From assembly GCF_029222925.1 (NCBI RefSeq), contig NZ_JARHUI010000006.1, forward strand, positions 124,001 to 188,000: a DNA stretch of 64,000 nt. The letters are read 5' to 3'. The notes beneath the pieces are model-generated. The model was not told the origin of the DNA. It ran no database searches and worked only from the letters and a program-made list of their open reading frames with translations. The first letter of the stretch is position 1; each line of letters opens with the position of its first letter. The stretch comes from Algoriphagus sp. CAU 1675 (lineage in GTDB: Bacteria; Bacteroidota; Bacteroidia; Cytophagales; Cyclobacteriaceae). Both the position numbers and the translations under genes were made by a program. Below are positions 45,112-54,150 of this stretch, in pieces.

Positions 45112-46779
45112 TTAGGCCAATTGCTCTTCTAATTCTTTCACTTCGCTGTCCTCTGACGTCACTTTGCTGAGCTTGGGAGCTGTAATAGTCTGTTTGCTTT
45201 CTATGGAGTGAACATGCAATGCATTGACAAATCGGTCAAACCATGCATTTGCGTAAAAGCCGTTTCGAATGTGAATGGCTATCCTCTGATAGGCAGGTTT
45301 CATTTCAAGTTGAGGAGCCAGAATCTGAACAAAGACAGTCAGTCCAAAGGCAAGTAGGATAATTCCGCCCAGTATTATCTTGCTGAAGTCGGGCCTCGTT
45401 AATGCGGGTACTTCGGTTTTGATCAGGTAATGTGTGCCTGATTCCAAGGAGAAGAAAGCCACAGTCACAATGAATGCCATCAAGGTGGCCTGAGCCAATA
45501 ATTTTACATTCCAGTTACTCGCCAAAGCCGAGGTAAAAAGCCTTGACAGCCCCAGGACTATTACGGCTCCAATGGCTAAAAGAGAAAGTTCATTTTCCAA
45601 ATTTATGCCCCAGAGGATCGCGAAACCGGTGTACAAAAGAACTGCTAGTACAATTCCAAAGGCTATTTTTAAAGGCTTGGTACGTGGAGGCATCTTTATC
45701 ACTTTGGTGCTGCGCAGAGCCTCGATCACACTTCCGGAGGAAAGAAAGGCATGAGCCTTGTAAAATGAATGGGCTACCAAATGAAGCAGGGCGGCCGGAT
45801 AGACTCCCAAGCCACAAACCAGCAAGCTGAAGCCCATGTGGCCTACACTTGAATAACCCAAGGCTGTTTTTACAGAGGGTTGGGTAAGGTAAACCACCGA
45901 AGCAAAGAGGGCTGTAAATCCGCCAATGCTCATTAAAACAATCGGAGCGAGGGTACTGGCATCCATTACAAATGCCATTCGGATGATGAGGAATGGTCCG
46001 GCATTTAGTAGACCTGCATGCAACAAGGAAGAAACCGGCGTTGGCGTTTCCATGACTTCAATAAGCCAGCCATGTGTTGGAAATTGTGCTGATTTCAAAA
46101 TAGCAGCTATAGCTAAAAACAAGGCGGCTAATTCCAACAGTACTGGGGTGTTTTCGGTTTGGAATCCACTTTTGATCGTTGAAAATATCAACTCCAGATT
46201 CCCTGTTCCATACTGCTTGTAGAGTAATATCAGAGCTATTAATAGTGATGCATCGCCTAAGCGGGCAAGAATAAACTTCTTTTTGGCGACAATTTGTGCA
46301 CCCGGGCGTTCATGGTAAAAAATCAGCAATCGGTGCAGTGAAATACTGGTCAGGACCCATGAAAGGAAGAGTAGTCCCAAGTTTCCGGACAGGACAAGTA
46401 ATTGTACCGATGCTATGGTCGCTGCCAACCTGCCAAGGAATGCACCTTGACGCGGATCACCGTCTAAGTAATTGATGCTGAATTTTACGATAATAAATCC
46501 CAGCAGAGCAATCATGCCCAGCATCACAAGGCTAAGCGAATCTATCCGGATGCTCCAGCCTATCTCTTTGAACCCAATAAATGAGGACTCTATGAGTCCC
46601 TCCTGAAATCCATAGAAGCAGCTCAATCCAACACTAATCAAACTCAGTAGGGTGGTGGTTTTACTCAAAGCAATGATTTGCTTGGGTCTTGATCCGGGCT
46701 GAAACCAGGATGCAAGAGCAATGGCTGCAAACAAGGCCGGTGAAAGCAGGGTAATAAGAGGTATTAGGTTTTGTGACAT
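45112..46779 (-). CDS. dabB: DabB, NuoL-like proton/ion channel subunit
   Basis: The 555-residue membrane protein belongs to the Proton_antipo_M (NuoL/MrpA) family. Characteristic segments are KSAQFPTHGWLIEVMETPTP, SSLLHAGLLNAGPFLI, LGYSSVGHMGFSLLVCG and HLVAHSFYKAHAFLSSGSV with the conserved Lys, His and Glu of the channel. Isolated NuoL-like genes next to DUF2309 are DabB. It supplies the ion-driven membrane part. It is followed by dabA and preceded by a small ORF. Confidence 0.93.
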   Translation of the reverse strand: MSQNLIPLITLLSPALFAAIALASWFQPGSRPKQIIALSKTTTLLSLISVGLSCFYGFQEGLIESSFIGFKEIGWSIRIDSLSLVMLGMIALLGFIIVKFSINYLDGDPRQGAFLGRLAATIASVQLLVLSGNLGLLFLSWVLTSISLHRLLIFYHERPGAQIVAKKKFILARLGDASLLIALILLYKQYGTGNLELIFSTIKSGFQTENTPVLLELAALFLAIAAILKSAQFPTHGWLIEVMETPTPVSSLLHAGLLNAGPFLIIRMAFVMDASTLAPIVLMSIGGFTALFASVVYLTQPSVKTALGYSSVGHMGFSLLVCGLGVYPAALLHLVAHSFYKAHAFLSSGSVIEALRSTKVIKMPPRTKPLKIAFGIVLAVLLYTGFAILWGINLENELSLLAIGAVIVLGLSRLFTSALASNWNVKLLAQATLMAFIVTVAFFSLESGTHYLIKTEVPALTRPDFSKIILGGIILLAFGLTVFVQILAPQLEMKPAYQRIAIHIRNGFYANAWFDRFVNALHVHSIESKQTITAPKLSKVTSEDSEVKELEEQLA

Positions 46780-46791
46780 ATTGAGAGGGGG

Positions 46792-47028
46792 TTATATCAT
46801 TCCAATAAAATTTCTGGATTCAAGAAGTGATAGGGTTTTCCCAGTTCCTTCGCTTTTAATTAGTCCTGGATTTGGGTTGAATTGATGGGCTTGTTCGGAA
46901 TGGGGCTTCTTTTGGGAGAGCTTCTGAAAGATTTTTGTTGCTTTTTCCAGAAGGTATTTTCCTTTCCGTGAATCGAGAACTGAATCAGTTCGGGTATGGA
47001 TTCGATTCTTAACTGAAAGATTGCCCAT
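46792..47028 (-). CDS. Small basic hypothetical protein upstream of dabB
   Basis: From ATG 47028 a 78-residue frame runs to a TAA 12 bp before the dabB start. It is basic and polar (KNRIHTRTDSVLDSRKGKYL, then KATKIFQKLSQKKP) with no membrane segment or known motif. If real, it is the first gene of the dab operon under the LysR-controlled promoter. It could also be a long leader; codon use looks plausible but not decisive. Confidence 0.4.
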   Translation of the reverse strand: MGNLSVKNRIHTRTDSVLDSRKGKYLLEKATKIFQKLSQKKPHSEQAHQFNPNPGLIKSEGTGKTLSLLESRNFIGMI

Positions 47029-47066
47029 GACTTTTTTTTGTTGGGGCAAATTTTATGAAAAGAACC

Positions 47067-47084
47067 TATAAATTTTCATTTATA
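47067..47084. promoter_or_regulatory. Candidate LysR operator (7-bp perfect dyad)
   Basis: TATAAATTTTCATTTATA has perfect seven-base arms around TTTC and fits the LysR-type T-N11-A pattern. It lies in the 84-bp gap between the divergent lysR and small ORF/dabBA genes and overlaps the -7 element of lysR, which suits autoregulation and divergent control. Confidence 0.6.
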
Positions 47085-47088
47085 TTTG
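47081..47088 (+). promoter_or_regulatory. lysR -7 promoter element (TATATTTG)
   Basis: The sequence matches TAnnTTTG 24 bp before the LysR start. It overlaps the right arm of the dyad at 47067-47084 by 4 bp. Confidence 0.55.
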
Positions 47089-47112
47089 ATATGGAACGCA
47101 TGAACAATATTT

Positions 47113-48006
47113 ATGAATTACACCATTCACCAACTCAAGATCTTTTTGAAAGTGGTTCAGACTCAAAGTATCACCAAAGCTGCTGAAGAGCTGTTTATGA
47201 CCCAACCAGCCGTATCGATCCAGCTAAAAAATCTTCAGGATCAGTTTGATATTCCTCTCACCGAAGTCTTGGGGAGGCAACTTTATGTGACCGATTTTGG
47301 AAAGGAAATAGCCTTAATTGCCGAAAGGGTAATACAGGAGGTGGAAAATATCAATTACAAAACCCAGGCTTTTCAGGGGATTCTGACCGGAAAACTCAAA
47401 ATTTCTTCTGCTTCTACGGGTAAATATGTGATTCCCTATTTTTTAAGTGATTTTATGGCGCAGCACACCGGTATTGATCTGGTACTCGATGTGACCAACA
47501 AAAGCATGGTGATCGACAGTCTGAGAAAAAATGAAATTGATTTTGCTCTGGTCTCTGTTGTTCCGGAGAAAATGAACGTTGAGGAAGAACTCCTACTGGA
47601 AAATAAACTTTTTTTAATGGGAAGTGAGCCCATCAGAAATGAAGGCAAACCCCTCATCTACCGGGAGGAGGGATCTGCTACTCGAATTGCGATGGAACAC
47701 TATTTTGAGACCCAGGAGGGCAAAAAAAGAAAGCGTATGGAACTCACCTCGAACGAAGCCGTAAAGCAGGCAGTATTGGCTGGGCTCGGGCTTTCTATTA
47801 TGCCCCTGATAGGGATGAAAAATGAACTCCTGAATAAGGAAATACACATTTTGCCTGCACCGGGACTACCTTTAAAAACGGAATGGAGGTTGGTTTGGCA
47901 AAAAGGAAAAAAGCTGTCACCTGTGGGGCAGGCTTTCTTGGACTATTTGAGAATGGAAAAAGAAAACATCCTAGCTAAGCATTTTGATTGGTATTTGAAG
48001 TTCTGA
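47113..48006 (+). CDS. LysR family transcriptional regulator, divergent to dabBA
   Basis: The 297-residue protein has the LysR winged helix (IHQLKIFLKVVQTQSITKAA, then LFMTQPAVSIQLKNLQ) and a two-lobed effector domain with AVKQAVLAGLGLSIMP near the C-terminus. The HTH and QSITKAAEEL are close to the CbbR/CysB-like group. LysR-type CbbR/CcmR proteins regulate CO2-fixation and carbon-concentrating genes elsewhere, and DAB operons often carry a divergent LysR gene, so control of dabAB by carbon status is the simplest reading. Confidence 0.9.
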   Translation: MNYTIHQLKIFLKVVQTQSITKAAEELFMTQPAVSIQLKNLQDQFDIPLTEVLGRQLYVTDFGKEIALIAERVIQEVENINYKTQAFQGILTGKLKISSASTGKYVIPYFLSDFMAQHTGIDLVLDVTNKSMVIDSLRKNEIDFALVSVVPEKMNVEEELLLENKLFLMGSEPIRNEGKPLIYREEGSATRIAMEHYFETQEGKKRKRMELTSNEAVKQAVLAGLGLSIMPLIGMKNELLNKEIHILPAPGLPLKTEWRLVWQKGKKLSPVGQAFLDYLRMEKENILAKHFDWYLKF

Positions 48007-48330
48007 ACGAGCTGAAGTAGGGCTCTTAAGACCAACCGCCTGAGATCCTTCCTTTACAAGTTGCTTGCTTCCTGTTGGATCTGACTTTGGCACATTTTTC
48101 TTGGTTGCCCGGATATTTGATCAACTAGAAAAACCATCAATACTAGGCTTCACTTGAATTTTTTTGGGCTGAACTTGTAAACAGTTCTTGATTGCTTGCG
48201 ACAGAGTCGCTGTTTACTTGAAGTGGAATTCATTTAATTCTCAAGGAATGTGAAGGTTTTAACCAAGATTTCTGAGAGTAAAAGAATGGACATCTTTTTA
48301 GACCTTCTGTCAAGTCCCCTGAGCAAGGCT
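48007..48330. other. Intergenic stretch between lysR and alkB-like gene
   Basis: No gene is visible in these 324 bp. An eight-base inverted repeat (GTAAACAG at 48177, CTGTTTAC at 48210) is present but has no other support. Confidence 0.4.
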
Positions 48331-48942
48331 TTACCTTTCATCTATGGTACGAAAAGTCAGGTTTACTCTGGGAAGTGAGATTTTTTTGGTGGGAGGGAGA
48401 CGGTGAAGCCAATGGGTTTGGGTGGTTCCTTTCATGACCAAAAGGCTTCCGTTTTCTAAAAACAGCTCCACCTTTTCAAGACTTTCCTTATGCTTGAAGG
48501 CGAATTTCCGTTCCGCACCCAAACTCAAAGAGGCAATGGCCCCGTTCTTTTTCAATTCCTTTTCCCCATCACTGTGCCAAGCCATTCCTTCGCTTCCGTC
48601 GTGGTAAAGATTCAGCAGACAGGAGTTGTAAGTTTCATCGGATTGTTTTTCCACCAGGGATTTTAGCTCCAGCAATTCCTCGGTCCAGGGCAGAGCGGAT
48701 TTGGTGGTGTTGGAATAGGTATATTCAAAAGGCTTGTCTCCGTACCAGGCTACTTTTCTTTTGGTGATTATTTTCTTGCCGAAAATCACCGCTTCGTCAT
48801 TTCTCCACTCGATTGTGCTTAGCAGAACCTTCAAAAAGTGATCAGCCTCCATTGGATTCAGCACTTTGCCATAGTAGTTGACAATCCCTTCCTTTGGGAG
48901 CCAGTTTTTCGAGGGGTTTATTTCCAGATCAAACAAAGTCAT
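48331..48942 (-). CDS. AlkB-like 2-oxoglutarate/Fe(II) dioxygenase
   Basis: ATG 48942 (MTLFDLEIN) is the most family-like start; the frame extends to 48996. The 203-residue product has the iron site HxD in MAWHSDGE with the distal His in THWLHRLPP, the 2-oxoglutarate-binding Arg in PRVNLTFR, and NLYHDGSEGM, typical of the short AlkB homologues that remove alkyl groups from DNA or RNA bases. A 3' fragment of a close relative sits at 42229-42366 on the other side of the dab island. Confidence 0.88.
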   Translation of the reverse strand: MTLFDLEINPSKNWLPKEGIVNYYGKVLNPMEADHFLKVLLSTIEWRNDEAVIFGKKIITKRKVAWYGDKPFEYTYSNTTKSALPWTEELLELKSLVEKQSDETYNSCLLNLYHDGSEGMAWHSDGEKELKKNGAIASLSLGAERKFAFKHKESLEKVELFLENGSLLVMKGTTQTHWLHRLPPTKKISLPRVNLTFRTIDER

Positions 48943-49588
48943 TTTTTTGGTTTTTAGGGTAAAACCGCAGAAGGGGCATTTGGCTCTTAATTTCAAATAC
49001 TTCTTAACGTTCTTTTTCTCATTTTCATCGAAGATGCTTCTCCGTACCTCTTGAGTTCAATCCTGCGATGTGAGAAATTAGCAATTTCATCCTTTTTGCA
49101 ATTGGTTGAAATGTATCAATTTTTGAATCTGTGTTTAGTGCGGATTATAAATTCGAATGGAAACCAAGGCAGGATCGAGCGTTAGCAAAGCTGTTGCAAA
49201 ACTTTTTTGTGAGAGGCCAAATGGAGGCTTCCAAACTTCACCGAGTCATCGCAATTTTATTAATCAAATTTAAACAACACGCAGTCGGGGAATGTTTTTT
49301 CTCGCATTAAAGGACCAAAGATTGGGTCATTTCCGAAAAAAGCGGAATCCCTATTCCGAAGTCAATAAGTTTTTGGAAGTAGAAGCTGTCTTGTAGGCGC
49401 TTTTTAGGGTTTAAAGCAATGAAAATCAAGTCTTTGGTATCCTTTTTTTGCGTTTCAAAAATTAAGGTGTTTTTTATATACTATTTTTTTCATTTTATCG
49501 GTTTATAGAAGATTTCAACAACTAAAAAAATCTCAAATGGGTTGCCTAAAGCCTTCAGATTTTATAATTTGACTCGAAAGCAGTAAAA
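48943..49588. other. Intergenic stretch with a degenerate repeat
   Basis: No complete gene is seen. Positions 49180-49245 carry a degenerate relative of 22470-22535 (shared GTGAGAGGCCA / GCGAGAGGCCA core, then CTTCACC / CTACACC). A short frame near 49320-49398 (GHFRKKRNPYSEVNK) may be a remnant but is not assignable. Confidence 0.4.
49180..49245. repeat. Degenerate repeat shared with 22470-22535
   Basis: Both copies run through aaagct, a run of T, G[CT]GAGAGGCCA, a purine-rich stretch and aaact-cacc followed by agtc. Similarity is partial and was judged by eye. Confidence 0.4.
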
Positions 49589-50391
49589 ATGTTGGATAAA
49601 TTGATTCAAAATCTTCCAATTGATATTTCAGGAGAAGGAGAGTTAGCCATAGTTTTGCCCATGGTTTTGGAGGGTGCAAGGAAGATTGGATACCTTATGT
49701 GGATTATTTCAAATCAAAAGCTACCATTTTCACATTTGACCATCTTGGAAGCATTCATATCGATGTTCCAGAGGAAATGGTTGATGCCCGCTTTTCGGAC
49801 TCCGAGTTTCATACCGAATTACTGATCTCCATCATTAAGAAAACTACACAGAAAAAGAAAGTTTGTTTAGTGGCTCATAGCTACAGTGGATTATTGGGAG
49901 TAAATGCCTGCTTGGCGGAACCAGGCTTAATTGACCAAATGGTTCTTATTGGGTGCAACCCCCGTTTCCTAAATGACGGGGATTATCATGGGGGAATTAC
50001 CCTGGAGATGGTCGACCAAATATTTAAGGATATTTCGGATAATTTCATTAACTGGGTAAGTGATTTTAAAGAGGTAGTTTTGGAGGAAGGCGCGGTAAAT
50101 AGTGATAATTTTCAGGGGGCCATCCTTAGAATGGGGCCAAAGCGTGCCCTAGCGATCGCAAAAGCAATTTTCTTATCAGATTATAGAGATCAATTGCAAT
50201 TTCTGGAGATACCAACTCTAGTCATTCACAGCAGTCCTGATCCAGTGGTTAGTGATGAAGCAGCCCAGTATTTGTGTTCAAACATTAAGGATGTACGTTG
50301 TGAGACGATTCAATCGAGTGGACACTTTCCTCATGTGAAAAATTTTGATTTAGTGGCTTCTCTCATTGAAGATTTTACTTTCCAAAATTAA
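49589..50391 (+). pseudogene. RsbQ-like alpha/beta hydrolase with a one-base frameshift
   Basis: The start at 49589 reads LDKLIQNLPIDISGEGELAIV and then leaves frame. One base later the other frame reads FAHGFGGCKEDWIPYVDYF and continues to 50391. Adding one T to the four-T run at 49653-49656 joins them into a 267-residue protein, the size of B. subtilis RsbQ (269). The triad is intact: Ser in VAHSYSG, Asp in SSPDPVV and His in SSGHFPH; IGWA-like NFINWVSDF and RQFAKA-like motifs also fit. RsbQ works with the PAS phosphatase RsbP in the energy-stress pathway; here a PAS gene overlaps the 3' end. Confidence 0.85.
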
Positions 50392-51019
50392 AACAGCAGT
50401 GAAGGAATTTTCCATAAAGAACATCATCGAAGACTTTCCGGATCCAATAGCCATTTTGGATGGAAGTGGGTTTCTGCGTTACTTAAATACCCAATTTGTA
50501 AAGTCAATAGGGTTTGGGTATTTCGAGCTCATGTCTATAGATTTTCTCGGGTTTTTTAAACCGCGGATGTCCGGTAATTCCTTCGATTCTTTTTATCAGT
50601 TCTTTCAGGATATCGAACAGGAGGAATTAGAAATACCGCACTTTGGATTCGAGCTGGCATCTGGTCAAAAAAGACACTTCCTGCTCAGAGCAAATAAGGT
50701 TAGTTTCAGTGAAAATGTATACGTGATCATTCAATTACGGGATGTTGAGAGTAAAATTCTCCTGGAAACTGCCGAGCTTGAGCATTTGAAGACCTTGGAT
50801 GACGCTTTGTTTAAACTCTCCCATGGAGTTCGTCATCCCGTTTCATTATGCCTCGGTTTGATTGATTTATTGGAAAGCCCAGAAGAGCTTACCGTTGAAG
50901 AAATCCGTACTTTTCTAGATTATTTTAAAGGGGCTGTACAGGATATAGATGAGGAAATCAGGGAAATGAATACGTTTTTGGCTAAAAACAAAAGGCTGCT
51001 CCAAAAAATCAGCGAGTAA
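50366..51019 (+). CDS. PAS domain protein with histidine-kinase-like dimerisation helix, possibly truncated
   Basis: The frame can start at TTG 50366, overlapping the hydrolase gene by 26 bp. The 217-residue product has a PAS domain (about 20-130, IIEDFPDPIAILDGSGFLRY) and then helices with KLSHGVRHPVSLCLGLIDLL, which resembles the H-box of a sensor kinase. There is no ATPase domain, and right after position 1010 of the 51-kb mark the sequence is that of an ada remnant on the other strand, so the 3' part may have been lost. In B. subtilis the RsbQ partner RsbP is also a PAS protein. Confidence 0.65.
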   Translation: MKILLSKIKTAVKEFSIKNIIEDFPDPIAILDGSGFLRYLNTQFVKSIGFGYFELMSIDFLGFFKPRMSGNSFDSFYQFFQDIEQEELEIPHFGFELASGQKRHFLLRANKVSFSENVYVIIQLRDVESKILLETAELEHLKTLDDALFKLSHGVRHPVSLCLGLIDLLESPEELTVEEIRTFLDYFKGAVQDIDEEIREMNTFLAKNKRLLQKISE

Positions 51020-51400
51020 ATCCACTTCTTGGTCCTTGTCGAAAAATGTCATGTAGCATATTCCTTTTTTCGTGTAGGCAACGATAATTTTTCCAAATGG
51101 GCTTTCCACAAAACTGTAATTGATAGAGAGATTTTCTCCACCGTTTTTCAATTCACCGGGTGTCATTCCTTCAACGCTTACAAACAAATTATGCAGACGA
51201 CCTGTGCCAGACTGCTTTGCTTACCAATATCAAATAAACTGGCCTGATGGTCCTTTAATAGTCCTTTGGCATATCCTATACTGATGGATTGCATGAATTT
51301 CTTTAGGCTTACTCAAGCCCATTCGGTGAAAAGGCGCTGGAAATGAAAAGGGCTCAGATGTATCTTTTTTTTTGGGCAATCTCATCCGGTCAACCATATA
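51010..51400 (-). pseudogene. ada-like (AraC + methylguanine-DNA methyltransferase) remnant
   Basis: The minus strand encodes HLSPFHFQRLFTEWA, a TGA (51315-51313) where Gly is expected, KKFMQSISIGYAKGLL, then after a frame change GTGRLHNLFVSVEGMTPGEL, INYSFVESPFGKIIVAYTKK and GICYMTFFD. That order is the AraC DNA-binding part and the start of the methyltransferase domain of bifunctional Ada proteins. The catalytic PCHRV region is missing because the sequence switches to the PAS gene at about 51010. At least one nonsense and one frameshift plus both-end truncation make it non-functional. Confidence 0.8.
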
Positions 51401-51478
51401 TAGATTCCTTGCGTACCTATTAGTTCTGCTTCAGAAAAGAAACGTAAATAATAGATTTCGAAACCTTAAATCAATAAA

Positions 51479-52218
51479 ATGAGACTTTTAAATCAAATGT
51501 TTTCTTTTCTCCTTCAACTTGTAAAAGATTTAATAAACTTTATAAAGAACCCCTCTTTAACAATCAGTCAAAGGAAGTCAACAGGAAGAAAAACAATTGA
51601 AACGATCGTATTTTTTTAATAAAAGTAACGTTCTCGGTTTTTGTAGGAGCGGTTGTAGGCGCTTTTTATGAGCCGGAAAACGAAGCAGTCCAATCCTTGA
51701 ATGAAAGACTGTCACCCATTATGTTTCTAGTCGTTGGTGGAATGTTTTTACCCTTTCTTGAGGAAATCAATTTTCGGCTATCACTGCTTTTTAAGCCAAT
51801 TTATCTAAGTCTTACCTCTGCCGGGCTGACTTATTATTTAGTCACAAAACTTGTGTATAGCACTAAATTAAGTATGGTTGATGAAAGCTTTTTTCAAAGG
51901 CTGATTAGTGCTTTACTTGTTGGGTTTGTTGCATTTATTATCGTTTCGTATAAGCCGATTAAAAATTACCTCATCAGGTTTTGGGCGGAAAACTTCCGCT
52001 TTATTTATTATGCATCCTGTGTGCTCTTTGCCTGGTTGCATATTTTTAATTTTAAACTCACTTTACTTAATGTTCTTTTACTTCCAATTTTAACTTTGCC
52101 CCAATTATTCAGTGCGACTATAGCAGGGTATACCCGCGTTGCCTTTGGTTTTCAGTATCCGCTATTAGTTCATATGGCAACAAACACCTTGTTTATCAGC
52201 CTTTCTCTTTTTTTATAG
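51479..52218 (+). pseudogene. CPBP family intramembrane metalloprotease with a frameshift
   Basis: ATG 51479 opens MRLLNQMFSFLLQLVKDLI and stops at a TAA just after a seven-T run (51611-51617). The next frame carries on without a start (LIKVTFSVFVGAVVGAFYEP) into the 173-residue frame from 51697. One extra T would give a continuous 246-residue protein. It has several membrane helices and CPBP motifs: EEINFR (EExxxR), FAWLHIFN and a final HMATNTLF. Such proteases process or modify small peptides or sort proteins; substrate unknown. It is either a pseudogene or a homopolymer miscall. Confidence 0.75.
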
Positions 52219-52507
52219 CCATTTATTTGGAGGTTTATAGACAGTAGTATAAAAAAATACCGGGTAGTATTTCAGTTGTTTGTTATTTGGTAAGTGGGTC
52301 GTGGTTTAAGACCGGGTTCTAAATTCGTGATTAACGGTCAAGGCTAAGTGCAGGCAGGCATTAAAACCCAATTCACTGTCCGCCACGACCGAAGTTTATT
52401 AAAGGTAATCACTTTCAATTTAGCTCTTTCCGCCCGCTTGCTCTTAGTTCCCATGATATAATCCGGTTCGTTTTAAGTTTAGAACCAAAAAGAGCATATC
52501 CTTGCCA
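52219..52507. other. Noncoding stretch before IS110 remnant
   Basis: About 290 bp with no recognisable gene or repeat. Confidence 0.4.
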
Positions 52508-52950
52508 CCGAAGTATTCCCTAGGTTTTTCATTGGTATCGATGTGCACAAACGGCAGTGGAGCATTTCCATCTTTACTACCAATAGCCACATAAAACTTT
52601 CAGTTAGGCACCTGATCCCAAAACATCTAGTCATCTGTTGCTTTAAAGACTTTAAGTTGGGTTTTTGGATCTATCGTGATTTAATAGCCTTTGGCAACGA
52701 ATGGCTGGTGGTTGATCCAGCAGAATCCCTATTCCCAATAAAGAAAGCAGTGAAAAGACAGGTCCCGTGGATAGCCGTAAAATGGCCAAATAGGTCCGAG
52801 AAGCACTGCTTCAAGGAATCTACATCCTATCCCTGGAAACAGAAGGGGCAGTCAGCTTTTCCGCTATAGGAAAAGACTTTGGGCTGATCTGATCTGGGTT
52901 GAAAAACAGGTAATCAAGTCAAAAACAGGCTAAAGAAGGAAAAAATGCTA
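52508..52950 (+). mobile_element. IS110-family transposase remnant
   Basis: A frame from about 52530 reads FIGIDVHKRQWSISIF, the DEDD-type N-terminus of IS110 transposases (first Asp in GIDVHK), then FWIYRDLIAFGNEWLVVDPA. A second frame reads KTGPVDSRKMAK-stop, matching the family's DPVDSRK, then LLQGIYILSLETEG. An internal gap, a frameshift and a stop are visible, and the C-terminal serine domain is absent. IS110 elements lack classic terminal inverted repeats, so ends cannot be set. Confidence 0.75.
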
Positions 52951-52996
52951 GAAAATGAACTTTTGATTATTCATGGAAGCCAATGTTGCCACGTAT

Positions 52997-53731
52997 TTAA
53001 TGGTTTTCAATCTTTTGGAAAAAATCAATCAAGTATTCCAAGGTCATTTTTTGTTGTTCATTCAAGCTAATTGTGGCGGTTTCATCGGTCAACAAGTTGC
53101 CTAAATACCCAAATTGCGAATGATTCCCGCCTTTTATAATTTTTAAGATAGCATTTTTTGGCAACTTGTCTTTGTTTTCCATTACCTCTGAAACACTGGC
53201 CAATCCGTCAAATTCTGCATACAGTTTAATTGTTGGAATTTTCCTGTTTGATAAACTATAATCTCTAGGATGGGATGTTCCTAAAAGGAAAAGTCCTTTC
53301 ATCAAATTGGCATTTTCGTAAACAAATTGAGCGGACATTTTTGCACCTTGGGAATGACCACCAAGTATGTAATTGTCATTCTGTAGGTTAAATAAATCCT
53401 CAATTTTCTTGTAATCCCATTGAGGCATTCGCCAATCCATTTTAATCAAGTGGCAAGTAAACCCGTTTTCAGCGATCTTTCGACATAGTGGTGCATAGGC
53501 TTCTGGGTCAGTCAACCCGCCTTGAAAAAAAATGATTTCACTTTTATGGTTTGAGTTTTTTGATAAAAATGTGATTTTGTCGCTACTTTCGATTACTGCA
53601 ACTTTCTCGTTTTCCTTGTATATATTTTCTGGCAAATTCCGTGATTGATAGGTTGACCATTGCCAAATAAAAAAGACAGAAACAAGGCTAAACCAAATCA
53701 GCCTGAAAATTTTCCATTTCTTGATTTTCAT
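52997..53731 (-). CDS. Alpha/beta hydrolase, membrane-anchored
   Basis: The 244-residue protein has an N-terminal membrane helix (residues 8-26) and an alpha/beta-hydrolase domain with the nucleophile elbow GGHSQGAK, an acid in YAEFDGLASV and a His in GGNHSQFGYLG. This is the arrangement of the small serine hydrolases of the abhydrolase_5 type. It probably faces the periplasm. It is monocistronic; codon use is more AT-rich than the housekeeping part, in line with the accessory surroundings. Confidence 0.8.
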   Translation of the reverse strand: MKIKKWKIFRLIWFSLVSVFFIWQWSTYQSRNLPENIYKENEKVAVIESSDKITFLSKNSNHKSEIIFFQGGLTDPEAYAPLCRKIAENGFTCHLIKMDWRMPQWDYKKIEDLFNLQNDNYILGGHSQGAKMSAQFVYENANLMKGLFLLGTSHPRDYSLSNRKIPTIKLYAEFDGLASVSEVMENKDKLPKNAILKIIKGGNHSQFGYLGNLLTDETATISLNEQQKMTLEYLIDFFQKIENH

Positions 53732-54150
53732 AAAATCACATCAGTATAGCCATTCCTATAATAAATGAGGACGGAATTATTAAGATTTGTAATGTTTCAG
53801 TCTTTCTTTTTTTGGGAGCCAAATTCCAAACATAGTTTCTGTGGGTTAAGTTGGATATTTGTTTCTTTTATCGGTGGCATGAATTATTAATTTGTGCACC
53901 TTCGGTATGCTATTTTTTTTTTCAAAAATCAGGGACGCTTCCCTGGTAGGTTTATAATTGATTGAAATTAATCTTTAGTTCTGAATAACCAAAGAGATTT
54001 TGGGTAAAGTTTAGGTTTAGGCATACGCAAGTTCTGTACAAGAACTCACCAAGTGGGGGGAGGTCAGGGATACCAGTAAGTAAATGTCCTTTATCTGGTG
54101 ATATTATATACGTTTTCTATAGCCTTTATATATTTTCAAAATAAATAAAA

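Noticed and set aside
48177..48217. Inverted repeat GTAAACAG...CTGTTTAC as transposon ends
   Set aside because: Arms are only eight bases, the interior is 25 bp, and no transposase or target duplication is nearby.
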